NCBI GenBank assembly: GCA_002347965.1
Contig: DDYN01000045.1
Span: 1 to 13,186 of the forward strand
Origin: UBA2233 sp002347965 [NCBI: Nitrospirae bacterium UBA2233]
GTDB taxonomy: Bacteria > UBA2233
Direction of reading: 5' to 3'
Length of the DNA stretch: 13,186 nt
Part shown: positions 1 through 7,048 of the stretch, piece after piece
Position numbering within the stretch: the stretch's first letter is position 1
How the letters are laid out: each line of letters opens with the position of its first letter
Made by a program: the position numbers and the translations under genes
The notes under the pieces: generated by a model
The model's input: the letters and a program-made list of their open reading frames with translations, nothing else
Told to the model about the DNA's origin: nothing
Database searches by the model: none

Positions 1-52
1 GCCAAGGAGGGATGTTTTTTCCCAAAGGACCCGAAAAGAGGACCAGTAAGCC

Positions 53-1774
53 ATGAATACCCAGCCCGGTTCTTTCTTCAGGGAAGATACCCAGAAAACC
101 TCCGGCCTGTTTGAAGAGGTGTTCGAAAACGCCGGAGAAGCCATCACGGTCTTCGATGAAGACGGGGTCTACCACGCCTTCAACCCGGCCTTCTTGAAGC
201 TTACGGGCTACAGCCCCGAGGAACTTTTGACTTCCGACCTACCGGCCGTACACGCGCTCGCAACGGACAACGAGCGTCCCGTGATTCAAGAACGCCTGCA
301 AGAGGCCCTCGTTACAGGAGGGCCCGTTCGTTACGAGCGAAGCTTTATAAGGAAAGACGGAAAGATTATTCCTGCCCGCGTTACCCTTGTAAGGCTCAAG
401 AAGCGTCCTTCCTGGCCAAAGCACAGGTTCCTTGCCGTCGTATCCGACATCTCCGAGATCAAGGCCAAAGAGTTCGAGCTTAAGAGGGTCTACGACGCGA
501 TCGAACAAGCCCCCATCGGCATCCTGATCACCGATGAAAACCGGGGGCTTCTTTACGCCAACGCCTTTCTCAAAAACCTGACGAAAGAAAATATGGGCGC
601 TAGGGAGGCTTACATCCCGCATCAAACCTGTGAGCAATTCTTAAAAACTCTTCTTTGCGATTTGCCAAGCTGTCCTGGAAAACTGGCACTCAAAGAGCGT
701 GCCCCCAAAAACGGCGAGAACGTCGTCCTTGGGCCATCCAAAGCACTGTCCGTCAATCATCTGGCCCAGCCCCTCTTGGGCGAAGACGGTACCGTTATGG
801 GCATGGCCGAATACTTCGTTGACATCTCAGAAGCAAAACAAAGAGAAAAAGAGCTTTCTTTGACCCTTTCGATAGTTCAAAAGACTGCCGAAGCAATTCA
901 ACGCGGCACAGAGACGAGAATCCACGCGGGCCTTTTGCCAAATGCCTACGAAAAGCTTGGCCAAGGGATCAACGCCACGATAGATATGCTAACAAAGCAG
1001 AAACGTAACCTCCTGGAATCTAGAGAAAAACTAGAGCACACAAACAGGTTTCTCAAGACCGTCTTCGATGCAACCCAGGCAGGCCTAATGGTCGTGCTTC
1101 GAGACGGCGCCATTCTAATGGCAAATAAGACGGCCAAAGAGCTCCTCGAGGACGAAAGCCTCCCAGGAAATCACATTTCCGCCTACACCGAGGACGAAGC
1201 GCTTCTTCTTTGCCAGGAACGGCTCTTTTCCTCCGGTAACGGCGACCTTTGCCCTGGCCATGAAGCTACGCTCGCATCCAAAACGGGCAGGTCAATCGAG
1301 GTGTTATGCGGGCACAAGCCCATCACGCACCCAAGCGTGTTTGAACCCTGCGTGCTACTGAGCTTCCAAGATATAAGCGGCATCAAGGCAAGCCTAAGGT
1401 ACTTGGAGCGCCTGCTTGCCTTGCTTCCTGTCGCTTACAAGCTGGATGACCCGGAAACAGGTCTTATCCTCGAGGCCAACAAGGCCTTTCTTGAAATGTT
1501 CGGCTACAGCCCAGAAGAGCTCAAATCCAAAACCTGGATGGATTTGACCCCTCCTCGCTATTTAAAGCAAGGGCTCGAGCTTGCCAAGACGTCTCTCGAA
1601 GCGGGGGGGATCGTCTGGGAAGACAAGGCTTACCTCGCAAAAGACGGAAGGGAGGTAGCGATTCGTCATGGCTACATCCACATCTACCACCCTGGCCTTG
1701 GCAAGATTGTGGCGCTTACCTTGACACTGCCGAAGGAAGGGCCGCTTTCCCTTCCCCAAGAGAACAACCCGTGA
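53..1774 (+). CDS. Soluble multi-PAS sensor protein with internal HAMP-like segment, no output domain
   Basis: The 573-residue protein has no membrane segment or signal peptide, so it is probably cytoplasmic. Four PAS repeats are visible: about 18-140 (with GYSPEEL and a closing VVSDISEIKAKE), 145-262 (closing DISEAK), 336-447 (closing FQDISGIKA) and 450-560 (again GYSPEEL). Between the second and third lies a HAMP-like helix pair at about 279-322 (ETRIHAGLLP, then GQGINATIDML). No kinase, GGDEF, EAL, STAS, MCP or DNA-binding domain follows, so it probably signals by protein contact. PAS2 holds cysteines 193, 202 and 207; PAS3 holds 387, 400, 419 and 433. An AAAAGAGGA stretch at 34-42 serves as ribosome site for the ATG at 53. 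The FIST and STAS genes downstream lie on the same strand with no evident terminator between, suggesting one operon. The PAS fold is confident; ligand and partner are unknown. Confidence 0.9.
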   Translation: MNTQPGSFFREDTQKTSGLFEEVFENAGEAITVFDEDGVYHAFNPAFLKLTGYSPEELLTSDLPAVHALATDNERPVIQERLQEALVTGGPVRYERSFIRKDGKIIPARVTLVRLKKRPSWPKHRFLAVVSDISEIKAKEFELKRVYDAIEQAPIGILITDENRGLLYANAFLKNLTKENMGAREAYIPHQTCEQFLKTLLCDLPSCPGKLALKERAPKNGENVVLGPSKALSVNHLAQPLLGEDGTVMGMAEYFVDISEAKQREKELSLTLSIVQKTAEAIQRGTETRIHAGLLPNAYEKLGQGINATIDMLTKQKRNLLESREKLEHTNRFLKTVFDATQAGLMVVLRDGAILMANKTAKELLEDESLPGNHISAYTEDEALLLCQERLFSSGNGDLCPGHEATLASKTGRSIEVLCGHKPITHPSVFEPCVLLSFQDISGIKASLRYLERLLALLPVAYKLDDPETGLILEANKAFLEMFGYSPEELKSKTWMDLTPPRYLKQGLELAKTSLEAGGIVWEDKAYLAKDGREVAIRHGYIHIYHPGLGKIVALTLTLPKEGPLSLPQENNP

Positions 1775-1785
1775 GGCTCTAAAAG

Positions 1786-1899
1786 ATGGAAGTGACGGCA
1801 TTCTCCGAAAAACCGGCTATTTCTATAAATACGGTCAACCGGCAAAACGGAAATTCCCCAGCCAAACTAAGAATGGAGGTCTTGAATGGAATGGTTTAG
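1786..1899 (+). CDS. Possible 37-residue small ORF overlapping the FIST gene start
   Basis: An ATG at 1786, 9 bases after a GAGG at 1773-1776 that overlaps the preceding stop codon, opens a 37-codon frame. It ends at TAG 1897-1899, overlapping the FIST gene by 14 bases. The peptide begins MEVTAFSEKPAISINTVN and matches no family I recognise. It fills most of an otherwise empty 111-base gap and could couple translation across the operon, but a frame this short arises easily by chance. Confidence 0.2.
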   Translation: MEVTAFSEKPAISINTVNRQNGNSPAKLRMEVLNGMV

Positions 1900-3022
1900 T
1901 TCTTACGGTGAAGATGCAGAAAAGGCCGTAAAGCGCTTGCTTGGCAAGAAACCATCGAAGCCCAAGGGGCTGTTTGCCTTCCTAACGCCCAGCATCGACC
2001 CGGAGGAAGCACGCAAGAGTTTCACGCAAGCCTTTCTTGGAGTTCCGCTCATCGGATGCACGGCGACGGGGACCTTTACGGACGAGGCCGTATCCGGGGC
2101 TCCGGTTTCCCTGGCTCTTTTGTGCGGTGAAGACGTTGAGGTACGCACGGGTATCGCGGGCGGGATCAACGCCGACCCGGTTTTCAGCCTGGATAGCATC
2201 GAGACCCAGCTGAAAAAGAAGAGTCGGCCGCATTTCGACCCGGTAGCCGTTGTTTTGCTTGCTGATGGTTTTATGAAAAAAGGGTCCGACCTTGCCCTAA
2301 CGGCCTCGGAAATATTCCAGGTCCCAGTCGCGGGCGGCCTGGCTGGCGACATCTTCACGATGCCTGAAACCTACGTTTTTACGGAGAACCAAACCGTCGC
2401 CTCAGCCATCGCCGGAGCCATGATATACGCTAAATCCGCCCCATCCCTAGGGCTGGCGCACGGCCACAAGCCCATCTCGGAGCTCATGGAGGTTACGAAG
2501 GCGGGCGACAACGTCGTTTTTGAACTCTCCGGCAAGCCTGCCCTCCAGGTATGGAAGGACTTGGGGCTAATTCAGGAAAACACCCCGCCAGAAGCCATGG
2601 CTAAAACCCTTTTAAGGCACGAGTTGGGAGTCCAGATAGGGCGGAACTATATCGTGCGCTATCCGGCCGGCGTGAATCCGGATGGCTCTGTAGCCTTCCT
2701 CACGGAAATTCCGAACCATACGCCGTGCCGCATTCTCGATGCGGACAAAGACCAGCAGATTGGGGCGGCTGAAAGCAGCGCAAAGCAAGCTTTGAAAAGC
2801 CTGGGAAGGAAACCAAGCGGCGCTCTCGTGTTCGACTGCGCCGTTCGCCTTGTGTCGCTCGGCGATGATTTTCCAAAGGCCGTCGAGCGCATAAAAAGCG
2901 TCCTGCAGGCGCCGTTCGCCGGGTTTGAGACCTCGGGCGAGGTTGCCATTCTTCCTGGCGACACCGAAGGGTTCCATAACACGACGACGGTAACGCTTGC
3001 ATTTTCCGTAACGGAGAATTAA
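1886..3022 (+). CDS. FIST domain sensory protein (FIST_N + FIST_C)
   Basis: The 378-residue soluble protein matches the usual size of stand-alone FIST proteins. FIST domains are predicted small-ligand (amino-acid-like) sensors in bacterial and archaeal signalling. The N-terminal half (about 27-185) has IGCTATGTF at 56-64 and VAGGLAGD at 148-155. The C-terminal half (about 190-373) has AHGHKPI at 191-197, a VxELxGxPAL-type segment near 211-220, ALVFDCAVR at 313-321, GFETSGEVA at 346-354 and FHNTTTVTLAF at 363-373. A strong ribosome site, GGAGGT at 1875-1880, sits 5 bases before the ATG, which fixes the start. The STAS gene begins 3 bases after its stop, implying co-translation. The family is confident; the ligand is unknown. 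Co-expression with PAS/HAMP/STAS proteins suggests it supplies an input to an RsbR-like scaffold, which is inference. Confidence 0.9.
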   Translation: MEWFSSYGEDAEKAVKRLLGKKPSKPKGLFAFLTPSIDPEEARKSFTQAFLGVPLIGCTATGTFTDEAVSGAPVSLALLCGEDVEVRTGIAGGINADPVFSLDSIETQLKKKSRPHFDPVAVVLLADGFMKKGSDLALTASEIFQVPVAGGLAGDIFTMPETYVFTENQTVASAIAGAMIYAKSAPSLGLAHGHKPISELMEVTKAGDNVVFELSGKPALQVWKDLGLIQENTPPEAMAKTLLRHELGVQIGRNYIVRYPAGVNPDGSVAFLTEIPNHTPCRILDADKDQQIGAAESSAKQALKSLGRKPSGALVFDCAVRLVSLGDDFPKAVERIKSVLQAPFAGFETSGEVAILPGDTEGFHNTTTVTLAFSVTEN

Positions 3023-3025
3023 GCC

Positions 3026-4900
3026 ATGATGGACGAAAAATCGCTGATCGCAACGATCGATGCCTTCCTTTCTGGGGATATTTCCGCCAAAGCATCGGAG
3101 GACAATGCTTTAGGAGAACGCATCAACCGTCTGTTCGACCTGGTGGCCGACGAGACGGCCATGATCCAAAAGCGAGAGGCGGAGTTTCAGAAGGCGTTTA
3201 TTCATATTCGGCGTGTTGTAACTAAACTCATGCAGGGCGATCTCTTTGAGACGAGGATCGATACCGGCCTGCTTCCTGCCGGGCTAATGCCCGTAGGCCA
3301 GGCGTTTAACGCGCTTCTGGACAAGATTCAAGAGCTGCTCCAAGCGCAAAAGAGGGCGATAGGAGAGCTTGATAGCGCAAAGGCAAGCATCGAGCAGGAG
3401 CGCGCCTACTGGCAGGAGCTCTTCGAATCCAGCCAGTCCGGCATGGCCGTGTTCGACCTCCAAGGAGGGGTCTGGGAGGTCAACGAGACCGTTACGAAGA
3501 TGTTCGGCTATACCAAAGAGGAAATCCAAGACCCCGACTTTTCCTGGGCAAACATCATTGCCCCTGAAGACCTTTCTATGGCTATGGAGCGGCTCAAAGA
3601 CCTCCTGCAAACAGGAGAGGCTCAGAAGTTTGAGCTGACGTTTGTGCATAAAGCAGGGAAAAAGGTCCCCACGCTGATCTCCTACGACAGGCTGACAAAA
3701 AGACCAGAGTGGCAAACGGACCGCATGGTTGCCAGCATCCAGGATATCGTAGAAATCAAGGCCCAGCAGGACTACGTGAATGACCTTCTAGGCCTACTGC
3801 CCGTAGGGTCGTTTAGCTTCGACGTAGAAACGGCTCAAATCTATTCGGCCAACCCGCTTCTTCAAGACATTCTTGGTTTTACGGAAGAAGAGCTTCGTCA
3901 GAAAACCCCCTTCGACCTTCTACCAGAAGAACTCCACTGTACGGCCCGTGAACGTATTCAAACGGCACTCCGGGCAAACGAGAAGGGCTGGGTTCAATAT
4001 CCGTTGCTTGCCAAAGATGGAAGCAAGATTCCCGCTTTGATCAGCTACGGCAAGGTCTACGACCCCTGCATCGAGAAAGACATCATGGCCGTGTTCGTCG
4101 TGGATGTCTCGGAGAGCGAGCGGATCAAGGCCAAGATGGACCTCCTTTTGAAACTCTCACCCGTGGGAATATGCGAATGGAGGCCAGGAGGGGAGCTGCT
4201 TGAGATCAACGACCAGTACGCGGCCATGGTCGGCTACACTAAGGAAGAAGTCTTCAAGATGGGCTGGAAGAACCTGACGCCCCCGGAGTACCAAGGAGAG
4301 CCAGACAGGCTCCACGAGGAAAACGCCCTTAAGGGGATAGACAAAACCTACCAGAAGGAATACATCCACAAAGACGGCCACAGGGTGCCGATCTACCTTG
4401 TAACCGAGCCCATCTTCAAGCAGGACGGCACGCCCGATTACTACATCAGCTATATCCAGGATATTACCGAAATCAAGGAGGCCCAGGCCAAGCTCGAAGA
4501 ACTCGTAGAGGCCCAGCAGCGCACGATCAAGGAAATCTCCACGCCCATCATCCCGGTATGGACCAGGGTGATCATGGCGCCGTTGCTCGGGAGTTTTGAT
4601 TCCATGCGTATGCATGACTTAAGCGAGCGTCTACTCGAAGAGGTGGCATCCAAAAAACCCCGCGCTGTACTCCTTGACCTCTCCGGCCTGGCGTTGGTAG
4701 ACACGCAGGTCGTCTCCGAGATCCTTCGCCTTGTCACATCGGTGAGGCTCCTTGGCGCCAGGATGATCCTGTCTGGTATCGGTCCGGTCGTGGCCCAGAG
4801 CCTTGTGAGGCTCGGAGCCAACCTGGAGGGCATCGCAACTTACGCCACGCTAGAGCAGGCGCTAAGGGGCGTGGTAGGCGAGGTGGGGCGTGGCAAATAA
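3026..4900 (+). CDS. HAMP-HAMP-PAS-PAS-PAS-STAS protein, RsbR-like stressosome scaffold paralogue
   Basis: The 624-residue protein has no membrane segment. Two HAMP-like helix pairs lie at about 8-45 (FLSGDISAKA, then LGERINRLFDLV) and 58-108 (LMQGDLFETRIDTGLLP, then VGQAFNALLDKI). Three PAS domains follow at about 130-245, 250-365 and 370-487. A short helical linker leads to a STAS domain at about 505-618. The STAS part is of RsbR type: ISTPIIPVW, then DLSGLALVDT at 551-560 and AQSLVRLGA near 590-598. The two positions that are threonines phosphorylated by RsbT in Bacillus RsbR (T171 and T205) appear as Ser553 and Ser592. The start is ATG 3026 or the adjacent ATG 3029; GGAG at 3013-3016 lies inside the FIST gene. 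No RsbS, RsbT or RsbU gene is nearby, so the downstream partner is unknown. Domain calls are confident; stressosome membership is inferred. Confidence 0.9.
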   Translation: MMDEKSLIATIDAFLSGDISAKASEDNALGERINRLFDLVADETAMIQKREAEFQKAFIHIRRVVTKLMQGDLFETRIDTGLLPAGLMPVGQAFNALLDKIQELLQAQKRAIGELDSAKASIEQERAYWQELFESSQSGMAVFDLQGGVWEVNETVTKMFGYTKEEIQDPDFSWANIIAPEDLSMAMERLKDLLQTGEAQKFELTFVHKAGKKVPTLISYDRLTKRPEWQTDRMVASIQDIVEIKAQQDYVNDLLGLLPVGSFSFDVETAQIYSANPLLQDILGFTEEELRQKTPFDLLPEELHCTARERIQTALRANEKGWVQYPLLAKDGSKIPALISYGKVYDPCIEKDIMAVFVVDVSESERIKAKMDLLLKLSPVGICEWRPGGELLEINDQYAAMVGYTKEEVFKMGWKNLTPPEYQGEPDRLHEENALKGIDKTYQKEYIHKDGHRVPIYLVTEPIFKQDGTPDYYISYIQDITEIKEAQAKLEELVEAQQRTIKEISTPIIPVWTRVIMAPLLGSFDSMRMHDLSERLLEEVASKKPRAVLLDLSGLALVDTQVVSEILRLVTSVRLLGARMILSGIGPVVAQSLVRLGANLEGIATYATLEQALRGVVGEVGRGK

Positions 4901-5106
4901 GCATGAGTAAAACACAGGTCGAGATAAAGCCTCACGCGGATCTTTAGCCTCAGGCTTACGGTGCCAGCTAAAAGGAGAGCGGTACGCGTATTTTACGAAT
5001 TGACAAAAAAGTGGAGGTCAATGTATATTTTTAAAATGCTTTTAACCTAAAATTATAAGCTCGGCATCTGTGGTGTCCTCTAAAAAAAGAGCTATGGAGG
5101 AAGGCC
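4901..5106 (+). other. Intergenic region between the sensor group and the hydrogenase operon
   Basis: No convincing gene is seen. The first 100 bases hold a direct repeat of AGCCTCA (4928-4934 and 4946-4952) and a weak inverted repeat AAGCCT/AGGCTT (4927-4932, 4952-4957) with a 19-base loop and no T-run, so no clear terminator closes the STAS gene. AT content rises sharply from about 4990 to 5090, where the promoter candidate lies. Confidence 0.6.
5000..5029 (+). promoter_or_regulatory. Sigma-70-type promoter candidate for the hydrogenase operon
   Basis: A perfect TTGACA at 5000-5005 is followed after 18 bases by TATATT at 5024-5029 in the most AT-rich stretch of the region. Transcription would begin near 5036, leaving about 70 bases before the first strong ribosome site. 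I see no convincing -24/-12 sigma-54 signature before either hybD or the small-subunit gene. Confidence 0.55.
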
Positions 5107-5301
5107 ATGTTATCGGGGCCCTTTGACTCTTTAGCGAGGCATGTCCCGACTAGGGGGTATGTTCCGAGCTTTCGTGCGTTTAGGATATTCTTGAGGGCTC
5201 GGTGCAAGGGGAGGTGCGTTGGTATGCGAGATAACCGTGGCCTACGAGCCCAGCGTGCGGGGTTAAAGCCTCTTAGTTGGTCTTGGGCCAAACAGGCGTG
5301 A
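5107..5301 (+). CDS. Putative 64-residue leader ORF, translationally coupled to the protease gene
   Basis: The ATG at 5107 is preceded by a strong GGAGG ribosome site at 5096-5100, 6 bases away. The frame runs 64 codons and its TGA (5299-5301) overlaps the GTG at 5298 that best fits the start of the maturation protease, forming a GTGA overlap. The peptide is basic (11 arginines) with no recognised domain. Its codon use looks less gene-like than the neighbours, so it may matter as a translated leader more than as a product. Alternatively the stretch is structured untranslated RNA: CCGAGC at 5164-5169 can pair with GCTCGG at 5197-5202. Confidence 0.35.
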   Translation: MLSGPFDSLARHVPTRGYVPSFRAFRIFLRARCKGRCVGMRDNRGLRAQRAGLKPLSWSWAKQA

Positions 5302-5768
5302 GTATCCTTGTCCTGGGCCTTGGCAACCCTCTTTTGGGCGATGACGGAGCAGGCCTTGTCGTCTTAGGGCAACTCGAGAAAGTCGTGGGGCCTCAAGAAG
5401 GGGTTGAGTTCATAGACGGAGGTACGCAAGGGGTGTATCTCCTTCCTTACCTGGAAAACAAGGAAAAACTGCTCATACTCGATGCCGTAGACTTTGGGGA
5501 AAGGCCGGGCGAGGTGGGTACGTTCGACCCGATGTGCATCCCCTTAGGCGTTGGGCCAAAGCTATCCCCCCACCAGTCAGGGTTTGAAGAGGTTTTAGGG
5601 TTGCTCGAGCTGTTGGGGCATGTCCCAAAAGAAGCCGTTCTTTTGGGGATACAACCCAAGAGCCTTAAGCTTGGAGACCCATTGAGCGAAGAGGTTCGAT
5701 TGGGATTGAAAAAGGTTCTTGAGAAAGCGGTATGGGTTCTTAGGGGGTGGCTTATTAAGGCCCTATGA
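5298..5768 (+). CDS. hybD: [NiFe]-hydrogenase maturation protease (HybD/HyaD/HupD family)
   Basis: This endopeptidase removes the C-terminal tail of the large subunit once nickel has been inserted. From GTG 5298 the protein is 156 residues, the usual size, and begins MSILVLGLGNPLLGDDGAG. The nickel-sensing residues of the family are in register: Asp16 (where E. coli HybD has Glu16), Asp62 (in LDAVDFG) and His92 (in SPHQSGF). A longer frame can start at TTG 5277, but GTG gives the canonical family N-terminus. Neither start has a good ribosome site of its own, and GTG overlaps the stop of the upstream 64-codon ORF, pointing to coupled translation. Unusually it is the first recognisable gene of the operon; in E. 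coli hyb it follows the structural genes. The matching substrate is the large subunit at 9133-10854. Confidence 0.93.
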   Translation: MSILVLGLGNPLLGDDGAGLVVLGQLEKVVGPQEGVEFIDGGTQGVYLLPYLENKEKLLILDAVDFGERPGEVGTFDPMCIPLGVGPKLSPHQSGFEEVLGLLELLGHVPKEAVLLGIQPKSLKLGDPLSEEVRLGLKKVLEKAVWVLRGWLIKAL

Positions 5769-5806
5769 AGAACCGACAAGGCCCCCTGTGGCCGACTTTC
5801 GGTTCT
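5769..5806 (+). promoter_or_regulatory. Intercistronic stem-loop between protease and small-subunit genes
   Basis: AGAACCGA at 5769-5776 pairs perfectly with TCGGTTCT at 5799-5806. An inner GGCC (5780-5783)/GGCC (5790-5793) pair is closed by a 6-base loop. The structure starts at the base after the protease stop codon. No T-run follows, so it does not look like an intrinsic terminator. It may be a processing or stability element separating expression of the protease from that of the abundant structural subunits. Confidence 0.5.
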
Positions 5807-5887
5807 AGTGGGCCGTAATGCCTGGGTGTATCGGTCGTTTTGAAAGGCGCGGAAACAGCTTTGATTTGCACTTGTAGGAGGGCACGC

Positions 5888-7048
5888 ATGGCTACAGCGA
5901 AAAAGTTTTCTTACAACTCGGACAGCGGCAAGCCGCTTGCCGACCTTTCCAGGCGTCAGTTCATCAAGTTTTGCGGATGTGTTGCGGCTGCGCTAGGAAT
6001 GCCCGCTTCAATGGCTCCTAAAATAGCCCGCGCTATCGAGCAAGGAGGCAGATTGCCCGTTGTCTGGCTTTCTTTTCAGGGCTGCACCGGCTGTACGGAG
6101 TCGCTCCTTAGATCAACCCACCCGACGCTCGAAAAGCTCCTTTTTGAGCTTATTTCGCTCGAGTACCACGAGACGCTGAATGCCGGCGCGGGAGTTCAAG
6201 CCGAGGCCGCGCTGAAAGAGACGCTCAACCGTGACGCGGGCCGGTTCGTGCTGGTTGCCGAGGGGGCTATCCCCGTTGCAGACAAGGGGGTTTACGTTCG
6301 CATCAACGAGCAAGCGGGCGTGGACTTGCTCAACGAGGTTGCCCCCAAGGCGCTGGCCGTCATCGCCATAGGCTCGTGCGCCTCGTGGGGCGGCATTCCT
6401 TCGGCAGGCCCGAACCCTACGGGGGCTCAGAGTGTCGGCTCGATTCTGGAGGGAAGGCCAGTCGTGAACATTCCAGGATGTCCTCCCAATCCTTACAATT
6501 TTTTGTCTACCGTTCTTTATTTTGCGACGTTCGGGAAGCTGCCGGAGCTTGACGCGCACAACAGGCCAAAATTCGCCTATGGCAGGCTTATTCATGAGAA
6601 CTGCGAGCGCAGGCCACACTTTGACGCCGGCAGGTTTGCCAAGGCTTTTGGGGACGATGGCCACAGAAAAGGGTTTTGCCTGTACAAGCTTGGATGCAAA
6701 GGGCCGGAGACGTTTGCAAACTGCCAGGTCGTTAAGTTTGGCGATGTCGAAGCATCCCCCATTAGTATCGGCCATCCTTGCTTTGGGTGTACGGAATCCG
6801 GAGTAGGGTTTAAGAAGCCCTTATTCCAGACGGCGGACATTCAACGCTTTACTCCTCCTGCGTTCTATCCCCATGTACTTGAACCGAGGGGCGAAGGGGC
6901 AACGCCTTTGGCTGCCGCGCTCGGGGGGGTAGCGTTTGGCGGGGCGATAGGTGCCGGCTATGCGCTGACGAATCGCCTCTTCAAGGCAGCAGACGGTAAA
7001 GAAGGCGCGGATAAACCGAAGGGGGGCGGCGCGCATGAGGATGAATAG
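5888..7048 (+). CDS. hybO: [NiFe]-hydrogenase small subunit, Tat-exported (HybO/HybS type)
   Basis: This 386-residue subunit relays electrons from the Ni-Fe site through three Fe-S clusters. ATG 5888 follows AGGAGG at 5876-5881; upstream in-frame TTG 5840 is less likely. The Tat signal is LSRRQFIKFCG (Arg22, Arg23) with a hydrophobic stretch to about 38. Proximal [4Fe-4S] ligands are Cys66, Cys69 (GCTGC), Cys164 (GSCASWGG) and Cys198 (PGCPP). The distal cluster uses His236, Cys239, Cys264 and Cys270 (HENCERR, CLYKLGCKGP). The medial [3Fe-4S] cluster uses Cys279, Cys298 and Cys301 (GHPCFGCTESGVGF), with Pro291 where a fourth ligand might be. A Gly/Ala-rich hydrophobic helix near 338-362 probably anchors the periplasmic protein in the membrane. 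The GCTESGVGF segment and the HybA/HybB neighbours place it with group 1c enzymes. The gene overlaps hybA by 14 bases. Confidence 0.96.
   Translation: MATAKKFSYNSDSGKPLADLSRRQFIKFCGCVAAALGMPASMAPKIARAIEQGGRLPVVWLSFQGCTGCTESLLRSTHPTLEKLLFELISLEYHETLNAGAGVQAEAALKETLNRDAGRFVLVAEGAIPVADKGVYVRINEQAGVDLLNEVAPKALAVIAIGSCASWGGIPSAGPNPTGAQSVGSILEGRPVVNIPGCPPNPYNFLSTVLYFATFGKLPELDAHNRPKFAYGRLIHENCERRPHFDAGRFAKAFGDDGHRKGFCLYKLGCKGPETFANCQVVKFGDVEASPISIGHPCFGCTESGVGFKKPLFQTADIQRFTPPAFYPHVLEPRGEGATPLAAALGGVAFGGAIGAGYALTNRLFKAADGKEGADKPKGGGAHEDE

Noticed and set aside
1-56. Possible 3' end of an upstream gene, in a frame ending TGA 54-56 with an ATGA overlap of the PAS gene
   Set aside because: Another frame also stays open to a TAA at 47-49, and too little sequence is present to choose between them.
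5021-5050. Nine-codon ORF (MYIFKMLLT) after a GGAGG at 5013-5017
   Set aside because: It overlaps the likely -10 element, so it would lie upstream of the expected transcript start.
5107-5276. Known structured RNA (6S, SRP RNA, RNase P, riboswitch) in the hydrogenase leader
   Set aside because: None of the conserved cores I looked for is present; only a 6-base-pair stem with a long loop is visible.
5277-5297. TTG 5277 as start of the protease
   Set aside because: It adds seven residues before the canonical family N-terminus and has no ribosome site; GTG 5298 puts Asp16, Asp62 and His92 in register with E. coli HybD.
5840-5887. TTG 5840 as start of the hydrogenase small subunit
   Set aside because: ATG 5888 has a strong AGGAGG at the right distance and gives a normal Tat signal.
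6113-6775. Long minus-strand open frame (220 codons) inside the small-subunit gene
   Set aside because: It is a shadow of a gene with clear Fe-S ligand motifs on the plus strand and has no recognisable domain. The same holds for the other antisense and shifted frames across 53-10854.
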